DNA of 64,000 nt from Anolis sagrei. Taxonomy: Eukaryota > Chordata > Lepidosauria > Squamata > Anolidae. How positions within the stretch are numbered: position 1 is the first letter of the stretch; each line of letters starts with the position of its first letter. The stretch is from the NCBI RefSeq assembly GCF_037176765.1, contig NC_090025.1:71587545-71651544 (forward strand), written 5' to 3'. The translations under genes and the position numbers were made by a program. Under the pieces are notes generated by a model that saw only the letters and a program-made list of their open reading frames with translations, made no database searches and had not been told where the DNA came from. Below, piece by piece: positions 54,783 to 64,000 of this stretch.

Positions 54783-54825
54783 CTGTATTACATATATATA
54801 TATAATAGGTGTGTGTGTGTGTGTA

Positions 54826-54870
<45 letters not shown>
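54381..54870. repeat. Compound AT/CA/GT cluster with inverted 'gataatgg' copies
   Basis: Long (TA)n, (CA)n and (GT)n runs alternate. The unit TTATTTTGTCCATTATCAGC occurs at 54391-54410, its inverse GCTGATAATGGACAAAATAA at 54460-54479 and 54704-54723, and a partial direct copy ATTATCAGCATATC at 54593-54606. The arrangement gives several perfect or near-perfect palindromes. Confidence 0.9.
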
Positions 54871-54871
<1 letters not shown>

Positions 54872-55361
54872 TTATTGCTATTTCTAAGCCTTGAGAAAAT
54901 ATCCAAAAGAGATTAGTTCTGCCCTCCCTGGATTGCAATTGCCAACCTCAAGGAGTTATGTACCCCAAACAGATACAGAAAGGCTAGAACAGTATCGAGT
55001 TGGGGGGGAGGGGGTTGGACAAAGGAGTAGATGTAGTCCATAGTTCATTAGCCTTAATGATATGGACTCAAAGTTTGTCATAGGGATGGGCAATTACAAC
55101 AATTGAAAATGCATATCCCATAATTCTGTCTAGTGATGATGGGAGTTGTAGGAGAAAAATATCTAAAATTCCACCATTGCTCACCCTTGGTTTACCAACG
55201 CCATTAATTAGGGGAGGGTGATAATTTTTGCCCTAGCAAGATTTTTGCTTACTGTTGTCCTAGAATGCTTGAAGCTATAATCTAAACAATCTGGGGCAAC
55301 AATTTGGTCTCATCCATATGTTGAGGAAACGTGTCAGCTGTGTCTGAGAACTGTTACAGAG
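54871..55361. other. Intron 1, with one MITE remnant
   Basis: At 55084-55195 'ggatgggcaattacaac' and, inverted, 'ccaccattgctcaccctt' mark a short worn DNA element. The remainder is unassigned. Confidence 0.45.
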
Positions 55362-55600
55362 CTTGCACTGTTGAAGGCTTTCATGGCCGGAATCGCTGGG
55401 TTGTTGTGAATTTTCCGGACCATTTGGCCATGTTCCAGAAGCATTCTCTCCTGACGTTTCACCGGCATCCTCATAGGTTGTGAGGTCTGTTGGAAACTAG
55501 GGAAGTGGGGTTGATATATCTGTGGAACGTCCAGGGTGGGAGAAAGAACTCTTGTCTGCTTGAATGCCACACTCACATAAGCAAAGTGTACTGTTAATCT
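55362..55600 (-). mobile_element. Penelope-like retroposon, copy C
   Basis: On the minus strand: 'acagatatatcaacccc', 'ctagtttccaacagacctcacaacc', GAGGATGCCGGTGAAACG, 'gtcaggagagaatgcttctgg' and 'cacaacaacccagcgattcc', then 'aaagccttcaacag'. The hairpin loop between GAGGAT and GAAAC is deleted in this copy. Left and right limits are approximate. Confidence 0.65.
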
Positions 55601-56122
55601 CACACAAGTGGCACCTTTTTAGCATGGATGCCTTCTGCCTGTGGAAAAGAGAAAAGAAAAAGCAGGGGAAACTTTGCATGCTGAGTGCAGAAGTGGATGG
55701 TCGAAAGGCACAAGCACACTTCCACATGCTCTTTTTTCCTCTTTTCTTTTTTTGGCTCTTCTAGGAGCATGCCAGGGAGCTTGGCGCATGTGTGTTGGTG
55801 ACATTGCCTCCCCCCCCCCCCCATTCTCACTTTCTGGTTTTCTGCAATGGGGGAGTCCAGGGGAGGGAGAGCTAAGGGAGGAGAGGGAGCAAATGGGGCC
55901 ATGGTAAGAGACGGGATGCAGGCAGCATGGGGATGGAGAGAGCAGACATATCACAACCATGCTTGAGACAAAATAATCCCACTGTAAAGGAGTAGATGAG
56001 AACACCTGTGGGGAAGAAGGCTAGCAAAGGGAAGAAATGGATGAAGGAGGAGAAGCAACATTTGTGTTTGTCTGAATTTCACTGCAGAGTGGGGGAAACA
56101 ACAAATAGTCAAATAAGACACC
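55601..56122. other. Intron 1, unassigned
   Basis: Contains a C run at about 55811-55821 and GA-rich parts. No gene or named repeat. Confidence 0.4.
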
Positions 56123-56169
<47 letters not shown>

Positions 56170-56310
56170 CTTTATTTATGGACCACCCTCTCTCCCCAAG
56201 GGGATTCGGGGCAGTTTACACACACAAAAAGGCAAACATTTAATGCCCTAAACAAATACAAACACATCAAAATAATACTAAATAATACAAAATAATAACT
56301 GAATTTATAA
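56123..56310 (-). repeat. (AAT)n and L2-type tail
   Basis: A 45-bp AAT run followed by GCTTTATTTATGGACCACCC and CCCCAAGGGGATTCGGGGC, then A/C-rich 3'-UTR-like sequence which resumes at 56579 beyond a SINE. Confidence 0.65.
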
Positions 56311-56319
56311 CAGAAATTC

Positions 56320-56578
56320 CATGTCAGGAGCGATTTGAGAAACTGTAAGTCACTTCTGGTGTGAGAGAATTGGCTGTCTGCAAGAACGTTGCTCAGTGGA
56401 CTCCTGGATGTTTGATGTTTTTACCATTCTTGTGGGAGGCTTCTTTCATGCCCCTGCATGGGGAGCTGGAGCTGATAGAGGGAGCTCAACCAGCTCTCCC
56501 TAGATTCGAATGGCTGACTTATCGGTCAGCAGACCTGCTGGCACAAGGGTTTAACCCACTGTGCCACCGGGGACCCCA
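56320..56578 (-). mobile_element. tRNA-derived SINE, second family, copy in intron 1
   Basis: Minus strand: GGTCCCCGGTGGCACAGTG, a weak B box in 'cattcgaatc', the family body, and the final 'cttacagtttctcaaatcgctcctgacatgg' (in two blocks). It lies in the A-rich 3' region of an L2-type element. No clear duplication seen. Confidence 0.82.
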
Positions 56579-59396
56579 ACAAATAAAAACAACATAAACA
56601 TAAACAAATAAATCATAATTATACTGATAACATAATTAACTTAATGACATAGAAGAAAGCCAGTTTCAAATATTCTCAGAATGTGTGGAACCTTTTTGAA
56701 GGAACAGTTGTTGCCTTACTGCTGTCAGCCCATTCCTCTGAGAAGAGATTTCACTTTCCCTGATACTCAAATGCAGATGGGAGCTTCGGTTAGTAGCGTT
56801 TGGGATTTGTTTTTCCTGGATCATATTCCTAGCTGAACATAGCAGTTCCTTGGTTATTGAAGACCCTTTTCCAGGCCAAAAGTTTTGCCGCTCGATACTG
56901 TTCCCGTTTACTCAGAAGAAAACCCTCCTAGAAACTCATTGAGACACGTTTCACAAGTAGGCATAGAAGACAACAATTGTATCTGGAGGTGATTCACCAA
57001 TCACCTGCTGAATGTAATAAGGATGAATCCATGGCAGTTTCAAAGCCAGTTCAGCAGCTATGGTGTTTGGCTGGTGATTTATTAGAAGATCTACCCTACA
57101 TAGTCTCAGTTACTATACAATCCTTATGCATTGCCTCTTCTGTCTCCACAGAAGATGTGATATGTAGTTTGGATTCATAAGTAAAGTTTCACTTTAGAAT
57201 AATATGGCATTTCTCCACCTGGAAATTACTTCTCCTAAATCTGCACACATTTAAGTTGTGCTCGTGGGCTGTGTTTTATGGAACTGCCATCACTTAAGGA
57301 CTAGCAGATACTTTGCCGCTGCATGTGGTTTTTCTGCAGACCACAGTTGGAGGCAGAGGGTGATGTGTTCCCATTAATCTTCTACTGAGCAGATCTGCAA
57401 TTAAGACCACTTTTGCAGAGGTTGGGATACAATGGGCGACCTTGAGAGCAGCTGCTTGGATGAAAGGGGACTCCCAATGCTCTCTCTCCCTTTTCTACAT
57501 TGCCTAGGGTACCCATGAGAGAGTGTCAGCATTTTATAACATCAACTTCATTAAAAAAAAATTGGGGGAGAAGGGGTGGGATGACCCACTATGCCTTCTG
57601 TTAGCTTGATATCAAACATACCTTAATCTCATCTTCAAAAACGGACTTTATTTGGTAGCTCTAATGAGAGCACGTAGTGTATCAGGTCCCCGTCATTCAC
57701 ACAGAAATGTATGCTTGTGAACATACAATGGACTCAATTTTTCCATATCTATAGATTGGCACAATTGTGGAACCAGTATTTGAAGGGAATTCTGAACAGT
57801 CAACTTTCCAGTCTTTCAAAAAGTTATACTGATATCCAATGTGATGAGACACTTTTCATTTTCATTGATCCTAGACACTGCACTAAGTATAACTTTTTCA
57901 TCTATCCCATCCATACCTGCTGTGCCTTTCATATGTTATGTTTAAGAGCTTTTTGAGCTACACAGACCAAAGATAAACACAAAGGTGGTTAACACTTTGG
58001 ATAACTGGTTTACGGCATTCTATTCAACACCAGTAGGGGGTGATGTGTATGTAAGATATATTTTTATTTAACCAGGCTTCAAAGTGACTGACAGTGATAG
58101 TTGGGTGCACAAAAGCATGCAGAATGTTTGAACACCTCATAACAACTAACAGCATACAATTATATTTGAATACCTTTTTCTCTCTGCTCTGTGCTTAACA
58201 TCTTGGGCACATCTCACTGTACAGTTCAACATGACTGAAGGTGTAAGAAACTGAGATGCCTCAATGCAATATTTCTGTTTTGTCAGTTGCTTCAATGTAC
58301 ATCCTATTATATAATGCTATCTTATTGGTGCTGCTACCAAGTTGTAATTATATATGGCTATTTTAACAAGTATATGATATTTCATGTAGTTGGCTATCTT
58401 TAAATTATGCTAGTTCCACTAAAATAGCTCCAGGACATAGTACGAAGTATAAGCCACTGAGTCGAGTGTATCTATTGAGTTGCAATATATTTTATTGATG
58501 TCATTGAGAGAATATTTTCTTCCTTTGGAAGTATTCTTTTTTCCCTACCCTGTTTCCTTTTTTCCAAGCAACAACGATAACTCACTAGTTTGGGGGTCTT
58601 GTCACTGTATCTAATTAATTTTGAAAACTTTCCAAACTCTGCCTGGAACACCATGCAAATAAAAAAGCAAAACATACCCAATGGAGGGCAGTTGCTAGGA
58701 TGAGTATTTGGCGTTGATCCATGACAGCTGGAAGAACTGAGGGCAGTTGTGATTCCTATTAGCAAGTGATTCCCTTCCACAAGTCCCTGTTGCATCCACC
58801 TTATTAAAATGTATTTATTTGAGATGCCTGCAAATCCTTGAGTAATAGTTTATATCTTTTGCAAGTATATGCTGCTTTAAAGATTTTTAGGTTTACAAAG
58901 ATTTCCAAACTTTAAAGAATGATTTTAAGTATAGTTTGGTTCTGGGTTTTGAGATGTCCCTTAAATTGTAGATGGGAAAATTATAGTTCTGAAGTTGTAT
59001 TTGCAATCATTGATTGCTCCAGATTCCCCAAGCTGCCCCTTTTCTAGAAAAAAAGTGAATTGCCTCTCCTGTAAAGCCTCAGGGGTGGCAACTTACTTTT
59101 AAAATAAGCTGCAGGGAAGGAGAAGGCTGCACAGCTTAATATAAAATCAATTCATTCTTCCAAATCAGAAATGGATCTCTATCTTGTTGTATTTTGCTGT
59201 TTTCTTTCAACAGCCCAGGTAGTCCTCCAGGAAGGGAAGTTTGGCTGCCAGACCTGATGAAATTGTCTGTCCTAATACAAAAATAGTAACTAAATAAACA
59301 GCCTTAACAGAAACTGAAGGTCAGCTGGGGAACATTAGACTTGAGAAGAAATGCCACCCAATGAATGGAGAAGCATGACTCTATAAGTTGCTAGAA
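56579..59396. other. Intron 1, mostly unassigned
   Basis: About 2.8 kb with no recognised repeat apart from the A-rich start (56579-56650). Composition is fairly balanced to 57500, then AT-rich. Short frames have no recognisable domain. Confidence 0.4.
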
Positions 59397-59531
59397 CAGT
59401 GGTTCTCAACCTGTGGGTCCCCAGGTGTTTTGGCCTACAAGTCCCAGAAATCCCAGCCAGTTTACCAGCTGTTAGGATTTCTGGGAGATGAAGGCCAAAA
59501 CACCTGGGGATCCACAGATTGAGAACTACCG
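59397..59531. mobile_element. Palindromic hAT-type MITE, copy 2
   Basis: Left arm CAGTGGTTCTCAACCTGTGG and right arm CACAGATTGAGAACTACCG. The element folds on itself along nearly all 135 bp. TGCTAGAA is duplicated exactly at 59389-59396 and 59532-59539. It matches the copy at 5372-5505. Confidence 0.93.
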
Positions 59532-59539
59532 TGCTAGAA

Positions 59540-61007
59540 CATTATTACATCTCCATGCAATGCTATGTTCTAGAATAGGCTTGGCTGACCAAAGGATGGC
59601 CAATTCATCCGTTTGTAGTGTGTGATTTATTAGTGCTTGGTCTATGGAAGTTCAACACAGAATTAATTTGGGAGTCTGGCTTCTGAGACTTTCATTTCTA
59701 TCTATGTGGAATGCAAGGTATCTCATGAGAAGACCAAAAGAAGAAAAGGCAGTGGAGGAATATGTGTTCAAGGAAAACAGGTACTATGCATTCTCTGTGA
59801 CATATAGTTTTATCCTGAGTCTGCTGTATATTACAAAACAGAAAACTGGTGGTGTAGCTGGATTAGACAGAATATCTTGCTTGAATGGAATATCTGATTG
59901 TAGCCTTCAAGGGACATTCTTCTGTTAGGACCAACAGTTTATTCTAGTTCCTGGTCATTTATTACATTTCCATCTCATGTAGATTCTGAAAATGATGAAG
60001 GACTTTTGCCAATTTCCCTCTTGAGAAGATTGTTTAAGTAGCATATTCATTTTTCATTCTTCACAACCAGCGACATCATACTATCTGATCACAGGGGCTC
60101 CTTACCCGAAGTCTTCTGTATAATAGCTGCTATTATTAAACTCTTGACATGCCATGGAGATGTTGGGTTATTCTAGGACTAGTGAATGGTTTCTAGAAAA
60201 GGGGTACGCAGCAATCAGTTTTGTGAGACCTACTTGGGTTTTAAAATGGAAACCTGATATTTTTCTGTCAGATTCAGGTGAAAAATAGTTGCTTAGGAAG
60301 GAGGACATATACTGATAGACAGCATATATTCAACCCTGAAAAAAAAAACCATACTTAGTTCCGATATCCTTGTTTCAGGAATCAAATACTAGAACTTACT
60401 GGGCTACTTGAAGGTTGTACGGTAGTATCTGATTATTGTGCAAATGAGTCAGAAAGACTTTCCAGCCTACAGCATGTCATGAAGAAATCTGTCAGTACTT
60501 TATATCCCCAACCATTATATGCCACCAACTGGTCTAAACATTAGAGAACATTAGATCTAGAGAAGAGACAAGGGACCTCATCACATTGAGATCCAAATCT
60601 GTGAGGAAGTGGAGTGAAACAGTTGCCCCATGGCCCACGTTGCCTGCTGCACACCTTACTTCATCTCATGTGGGGAAGAGTTGCTGCACAGCTTACCCCC
60701 ATTCTTCTCTATGGAACATAGAAAGCCTCCTGTGTTCCCAAGGAAGTGTCCTAGCATGCTGCTAGGATGCTTCCTCTATAAAGCCCCACCAGGTTTTCTT
60801 ATGTCACATGATGGTGTCTGGTGGGCTCTGTGGAGAAAACATCCTAGCAGCATGCTAGGCTGCGAAATTCCCTCTGTGTAATGAGGTGGAAAATTTCAGG
60901 ATGTTGAAAAAATGATTCTAAAAAGTAGCACAATGGAATTTGGGCTAGAAAAGGGACCACATGTAAACAGCAAAAGTAATAACAGGAGACTATATTGTTG
61001 AAGGCTT
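59540..61007. other. Intron 1, unassigned
   Basis: No gene or named repeat. The stretch around 60640-60880 is moderately GC-rich with frames lacking domains. Confidence 0.4.
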
Positions 61008-61146
61008 TCATGGCTGGAATCACTGGGTTGTTGCAGGTTTTTTGGGCTGTATGGCCATGTTCTAGGAGCATTCTCTCCTGATGTTTCACCAGCATTTATG
61101 GCAGGCTTCCTCAGAGGTTGCGAGCTCAAAAAACCTACAACAACCC
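61008..61146 (-). mobile_element. Penelope-like retroposon, copy D, with inverted piece
   Basis: On the minus strand: 'aacctctgaggaagcctgcc', ATAAAT, GCTGGTGAAACATCAGGAG, 'agaatgctcctagaacatggccatacagccc' in two blocks and 'cagtgattccagccatgaaagcc'. On the + strand directly after it, 'aaaaaacctacaacaacccaat' repeats part of the unit in inverted orientation. Confidence 0.65.
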
Positions 61147-64000
61147 AATAACAGGTGATATTAGCAGAGCCACCTAGATTTGCCTCTTCCTGTTTATGTA
61201 TTGCCTACTAGATATTTATGTATTGTCCATCACCTCTCTCAAATCTGACTTCTGATTTTCTGTGTCGTTTGGCATTGGACTCCTGATTGGCTCAGAAAAT
61301 TATAGATCTTTATTTGTCAGCAGAAAATTTAACGTTAAGGCCTTTCCAGCATCTATTTGAAAGTTAGAATTTCATTAAGCACTTAGCCACAGAGAGAAAA
61401 CTATAAGGAAGCTTACTGCCAAGTATATCTTTAAATGCATGTTGTGATATTTTCAAAGGTGCTGGGCACCTCTAAAAGGTCACTTGATACAAAACATAAA
61501 ATAGAAGGGTGGGGGTTAGGTTTCCCCTCACTAGTCCTTGTATGAATGTGTGATAAAAAGATCAGATCCAAAGTGTGTGTGTGAGAGAGAGAGAGAATTT
61601 TACCAGAAATGTGGATGCTCGTGTGCTCTTTGCTTTGATCTCTCAGCTTTTCTCTCCAATTCATACCTGAATGGTTATACTTTTAAAATTCACAAATCCA
61701 TTGTGTTTTGTTTCAAAGGAGTACTGCCTTAAAATTAACAACTGCAGCCCTATGTCTTGCAGAAGTAAGTTTTGTTAAATTCAACAGGGCTTACTTAGAA
61801 TCTTACAGAATTCCATCTATATCACTTCATTTATATTCCATGCTCTTTCAGACTGGGGTTCAAAGCATTTTATGTGGCAGGGAATCACACTCCAGATGTT
61901 TTGAACATAAGTTTCAGAAGCCCTAGCCCATGATCAGGAATCACAGTTACATGTTCCTCTGTACATACTTGGGAAGAGCTCATACCGAAAGCAGTGGGGC
62001 TTACTTTTACATAAATGTGCCTTGTATATAAAAATGCCTTGTATATAAGATAAATATCCCCTAAATAGGTGCAGTGTAGCCTTTTGACTTAGCATTTTAC
62101 AGCTGATATTTATTTAATGTGCATCAGTCAATGCCCAAGGATCTTCTTTCTACACAGATGAGCTCAATCAGAAATGTTTTTGCATGCCTATCTACCACCT
62201 ACGCATCGTTCAATTCTGTGTTAAACTGAAATAACTTCTGTTTCCTGGTTATGGATTCAACAGCAGTATCATGAATTTGAGTTCCCTCATCACCTTTAGG
62301 CAGGTGCTCAAAACATGTTTATAATAGCCTCTTTAGTCCTTGCCAGTATTCAACTAGTATGGGCAAAATTTAGCATTGTTATTATGTATTGATTTATTCA
62401 TAAGAGATAGAAGCACATGTTTAAGGCAGCAATCCCTTATCCATTTCCACTGAGCTCAACAAGGCTTATGTCTTAATAGATTACTAAAAAGGGAAAATCA
62501 AATGTGCATAAATTTGGCTTTAAGATGCCACATGATTGCGAGGGTAATAAGATAATTAAAAGGTATCAAAGCATAACAAATCGACATGATCACAAGTGTG
62601 CATGCACCCATGGTGAACTGTACATTCAATAACATGAAATGTTTAGTTGAGAGTCACATGAACCATTTTTTCAGTGACTTGCATGTTTATATATTTTAGC
62701 TAGCTGTCATATCTGAAGTGATGTGCAATTGCTTCTTATCTGTTGATGTGAAGATAGCATGTTTTGGTGTCTGGAGGAGGACGAAGAGAAGATTTCTCAT
62801 TACAAGCATGTAAATTTCTTTGCTGTGAGTCACACCAACATGGCCTATATTTTGAATTTGTCATTTGCATTTTCCATTTTTTTTAAAAAAATACTCAACT
62901 CTTACAGCATTTTGTATTTCTATTCTTTTCACATTTGCAATAATTGAAATATGTCTCTCAGATGGCAGATGATGGTGTTTACAGAGCATAAGCAGATTTT
63001 TTTTTTTACTTTTCTTCCATTTTGAATGAATACACTATGCACATATACAGAATCATTTTTCAGGTGCTGTTATTATCATCAATGTAATTAACAACAGTAG
63101 TAAAAACAAACAGTTCAATATGAAAATTACAGTTCAAAGCATTAGTAAATCTGAAGTGTTGATTCTATGAATACTGTTTTATGTTTTGGTGGTTAATATG
63201 ATGTCTTGTGGCCTATATATTAAAGGTTCAGTGCTGATTTTTTAGAGGAGCTACTGAAGAAAATACCTTTCATAAATGCCGTAGGGGAAACCATAGTAAA
63301 GTCAAGGACACTTCAGTTCTGCTGATTTCACTAAAAATCTACCTGCAGTCCAATGCATACTTGTTACTCCTATTAATCATTATTAGTATCAGCAGCACTA
63401 TTAGTATTTAATGATTATTATTAATCATGATTATAGTCATGATGATGCAGCATGTTCTGCAGTGGACTTAAAACATCATGTAAGAGACAGCAGACAAAGT
63501 ATGCAACGGGAAGTCTTAGAAGCAACATATTGGAGTAAGTATCAGGCAAGCTTGTCTTGGAAAAGAATTATAAAACCAAAGCATCTTCACTGAAAAAGCC
63601 CTTTGTATTCACTTACCAAATTTTAGATAGTGGTAAAGTCTTCCTTCAGAGATTTTCACAAAATATAGAGAAATAGGTTGCATGATTCAGCCAGAGAACT
63701 CATCCACTGAGTAAGCATGTGCTTTGCATACAGAGTTTCCACCAAGTGCTTCAGTAAAAGAACAACATTTCTCCTCTCCTTGATTTGCCAAACAGTGGCA
63801 TCCAGTGGTTTCACCTTAGCAAACAACTTGCTTCGACTGAAAATCCTGCACATTGTGTGCTTTACAGGCATATATGTAATCATATTGACCCCTTTGTGTG
63901 CCACAGCAGTTTCTTCCAAAATGCAAAATTATTATGGGATATTTCAGTAGTAACATGATTTTGAAACACAATCAAACCAAGGCAGCAGTCCACCCCACTG
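61147..64000. other. Intron 1, unassigned to window end
   Basis: AT-rich DNA with a (GT)(GA) run near 61575-61596. I see no named repeat, RNA gene or exon. This is the longest repeat-poor interval in the intron part. Confidence 0.4.

Larger units (their letters stand above)
53363..64000 (+). other. SGCZ: Start of SGCZ intron 1
   Basis: From the donor to the window end no further exon of SGCZ is visible. I looked for the next coding block (MTREQY, then a YGWRKRCLYFFVLLL-type membrane segment) and did not see it. SGCZ is known for very large introns, so this is expected. The interval carries scattered transposons, described separately. Confidence 0.75.

Noticed and set aside
53363-64000. miR-383, which is hosted by an SGCZ intron in mammals
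   Set aside because: I looked for the mature sequence start AGATCAGAAGGTGATTG on + and did not find it. It probably lies further into the gene.

Overview
The window looks like a piece of a squamate reptile genome, most likely an iguanian or anole-like lizard. I infer this from the repeat community: a BovB (RTE) LINE, tRNA-derived SINEs of the Sauria/ACA type whose 3' ends resemble BovB, L2 and CR1 LINEs with lizard-type tails, many short hAT elements with 8-bp target duplications, short Helitrons and abundant microsatellites. The exact species cannot be read from the sequence.

Only one host gene can be supported. At 53324-53362 on the + strand there is a 13-codon first coding exon, MDRSANLDIEELK, followed at once by a GTACAG splice donor. 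As I remember it, the longer isoform of zeta-sarcoglycan (SGCZ) begins with almost the same 13 residues, so I call this SGCZ exon 1. A CpG-rich presumed promoter and 5' leader (about 52346-53323) lies in front of it, and a pyrimidine-rich tract of about 560 bp lies further upstream. Everything from 53363 to the end is the start of SGCZ intron 1. The first 52 kb would then be intergenic DNA upstream of SGCZ; in human the next gene in that direction is TUSC3, but nothing of it is visible here.

Layout: 1-12 kb holds sparse old repeats, a 1-kb Tigger-like element and several hAT elements. 12-19 kb holds L2 pieces and a LINE with an RT domain (17.3-19.0 kb) interrupted by an L2 tail. 19-32 kb is repeat-dense: hAT elements, a Helitron split around L2, BovB, nested SINEs, and two 0.7-kb hAT copies, one of them inserted in an L2. 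32-49 kb holds a third copy of the zinc-finger LINE, SINEs, a pair of TAGGGCTG-ended hAT elements, a CR1 3' end and SINEs with clear target duplications. 49-51.6 kb is a nested stack: Helitron inside hAT inside a tandem duplication. 51.7-53.4 kb is the SGCZ upstream region and exon 1. 53.4-64 kb is intron 1, with a compound AT/CA inverted-repeat cluster and scattered repeats.

The observations I find most worth checking are: (a) an in-frame upstream ATG and a 48-codon upstream ORF before the SGCZ start; (b) a four-copy retroposon family, probably Penelope-like, carrying a CTGANGA/hairpin/GAAAY block that resembles part of a hammerhead ribozyme, with one covarying base pair; (c) the layered insertion at 50-51.6 kb; (d) a long SINE-like family with a tRNA-like head and an L2-like tail. 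I found no CRISPR array, tRNA gene, rRNA gene, convincing LTR element or microbial-style gene. All family names are from memory of the families, not from a database search.
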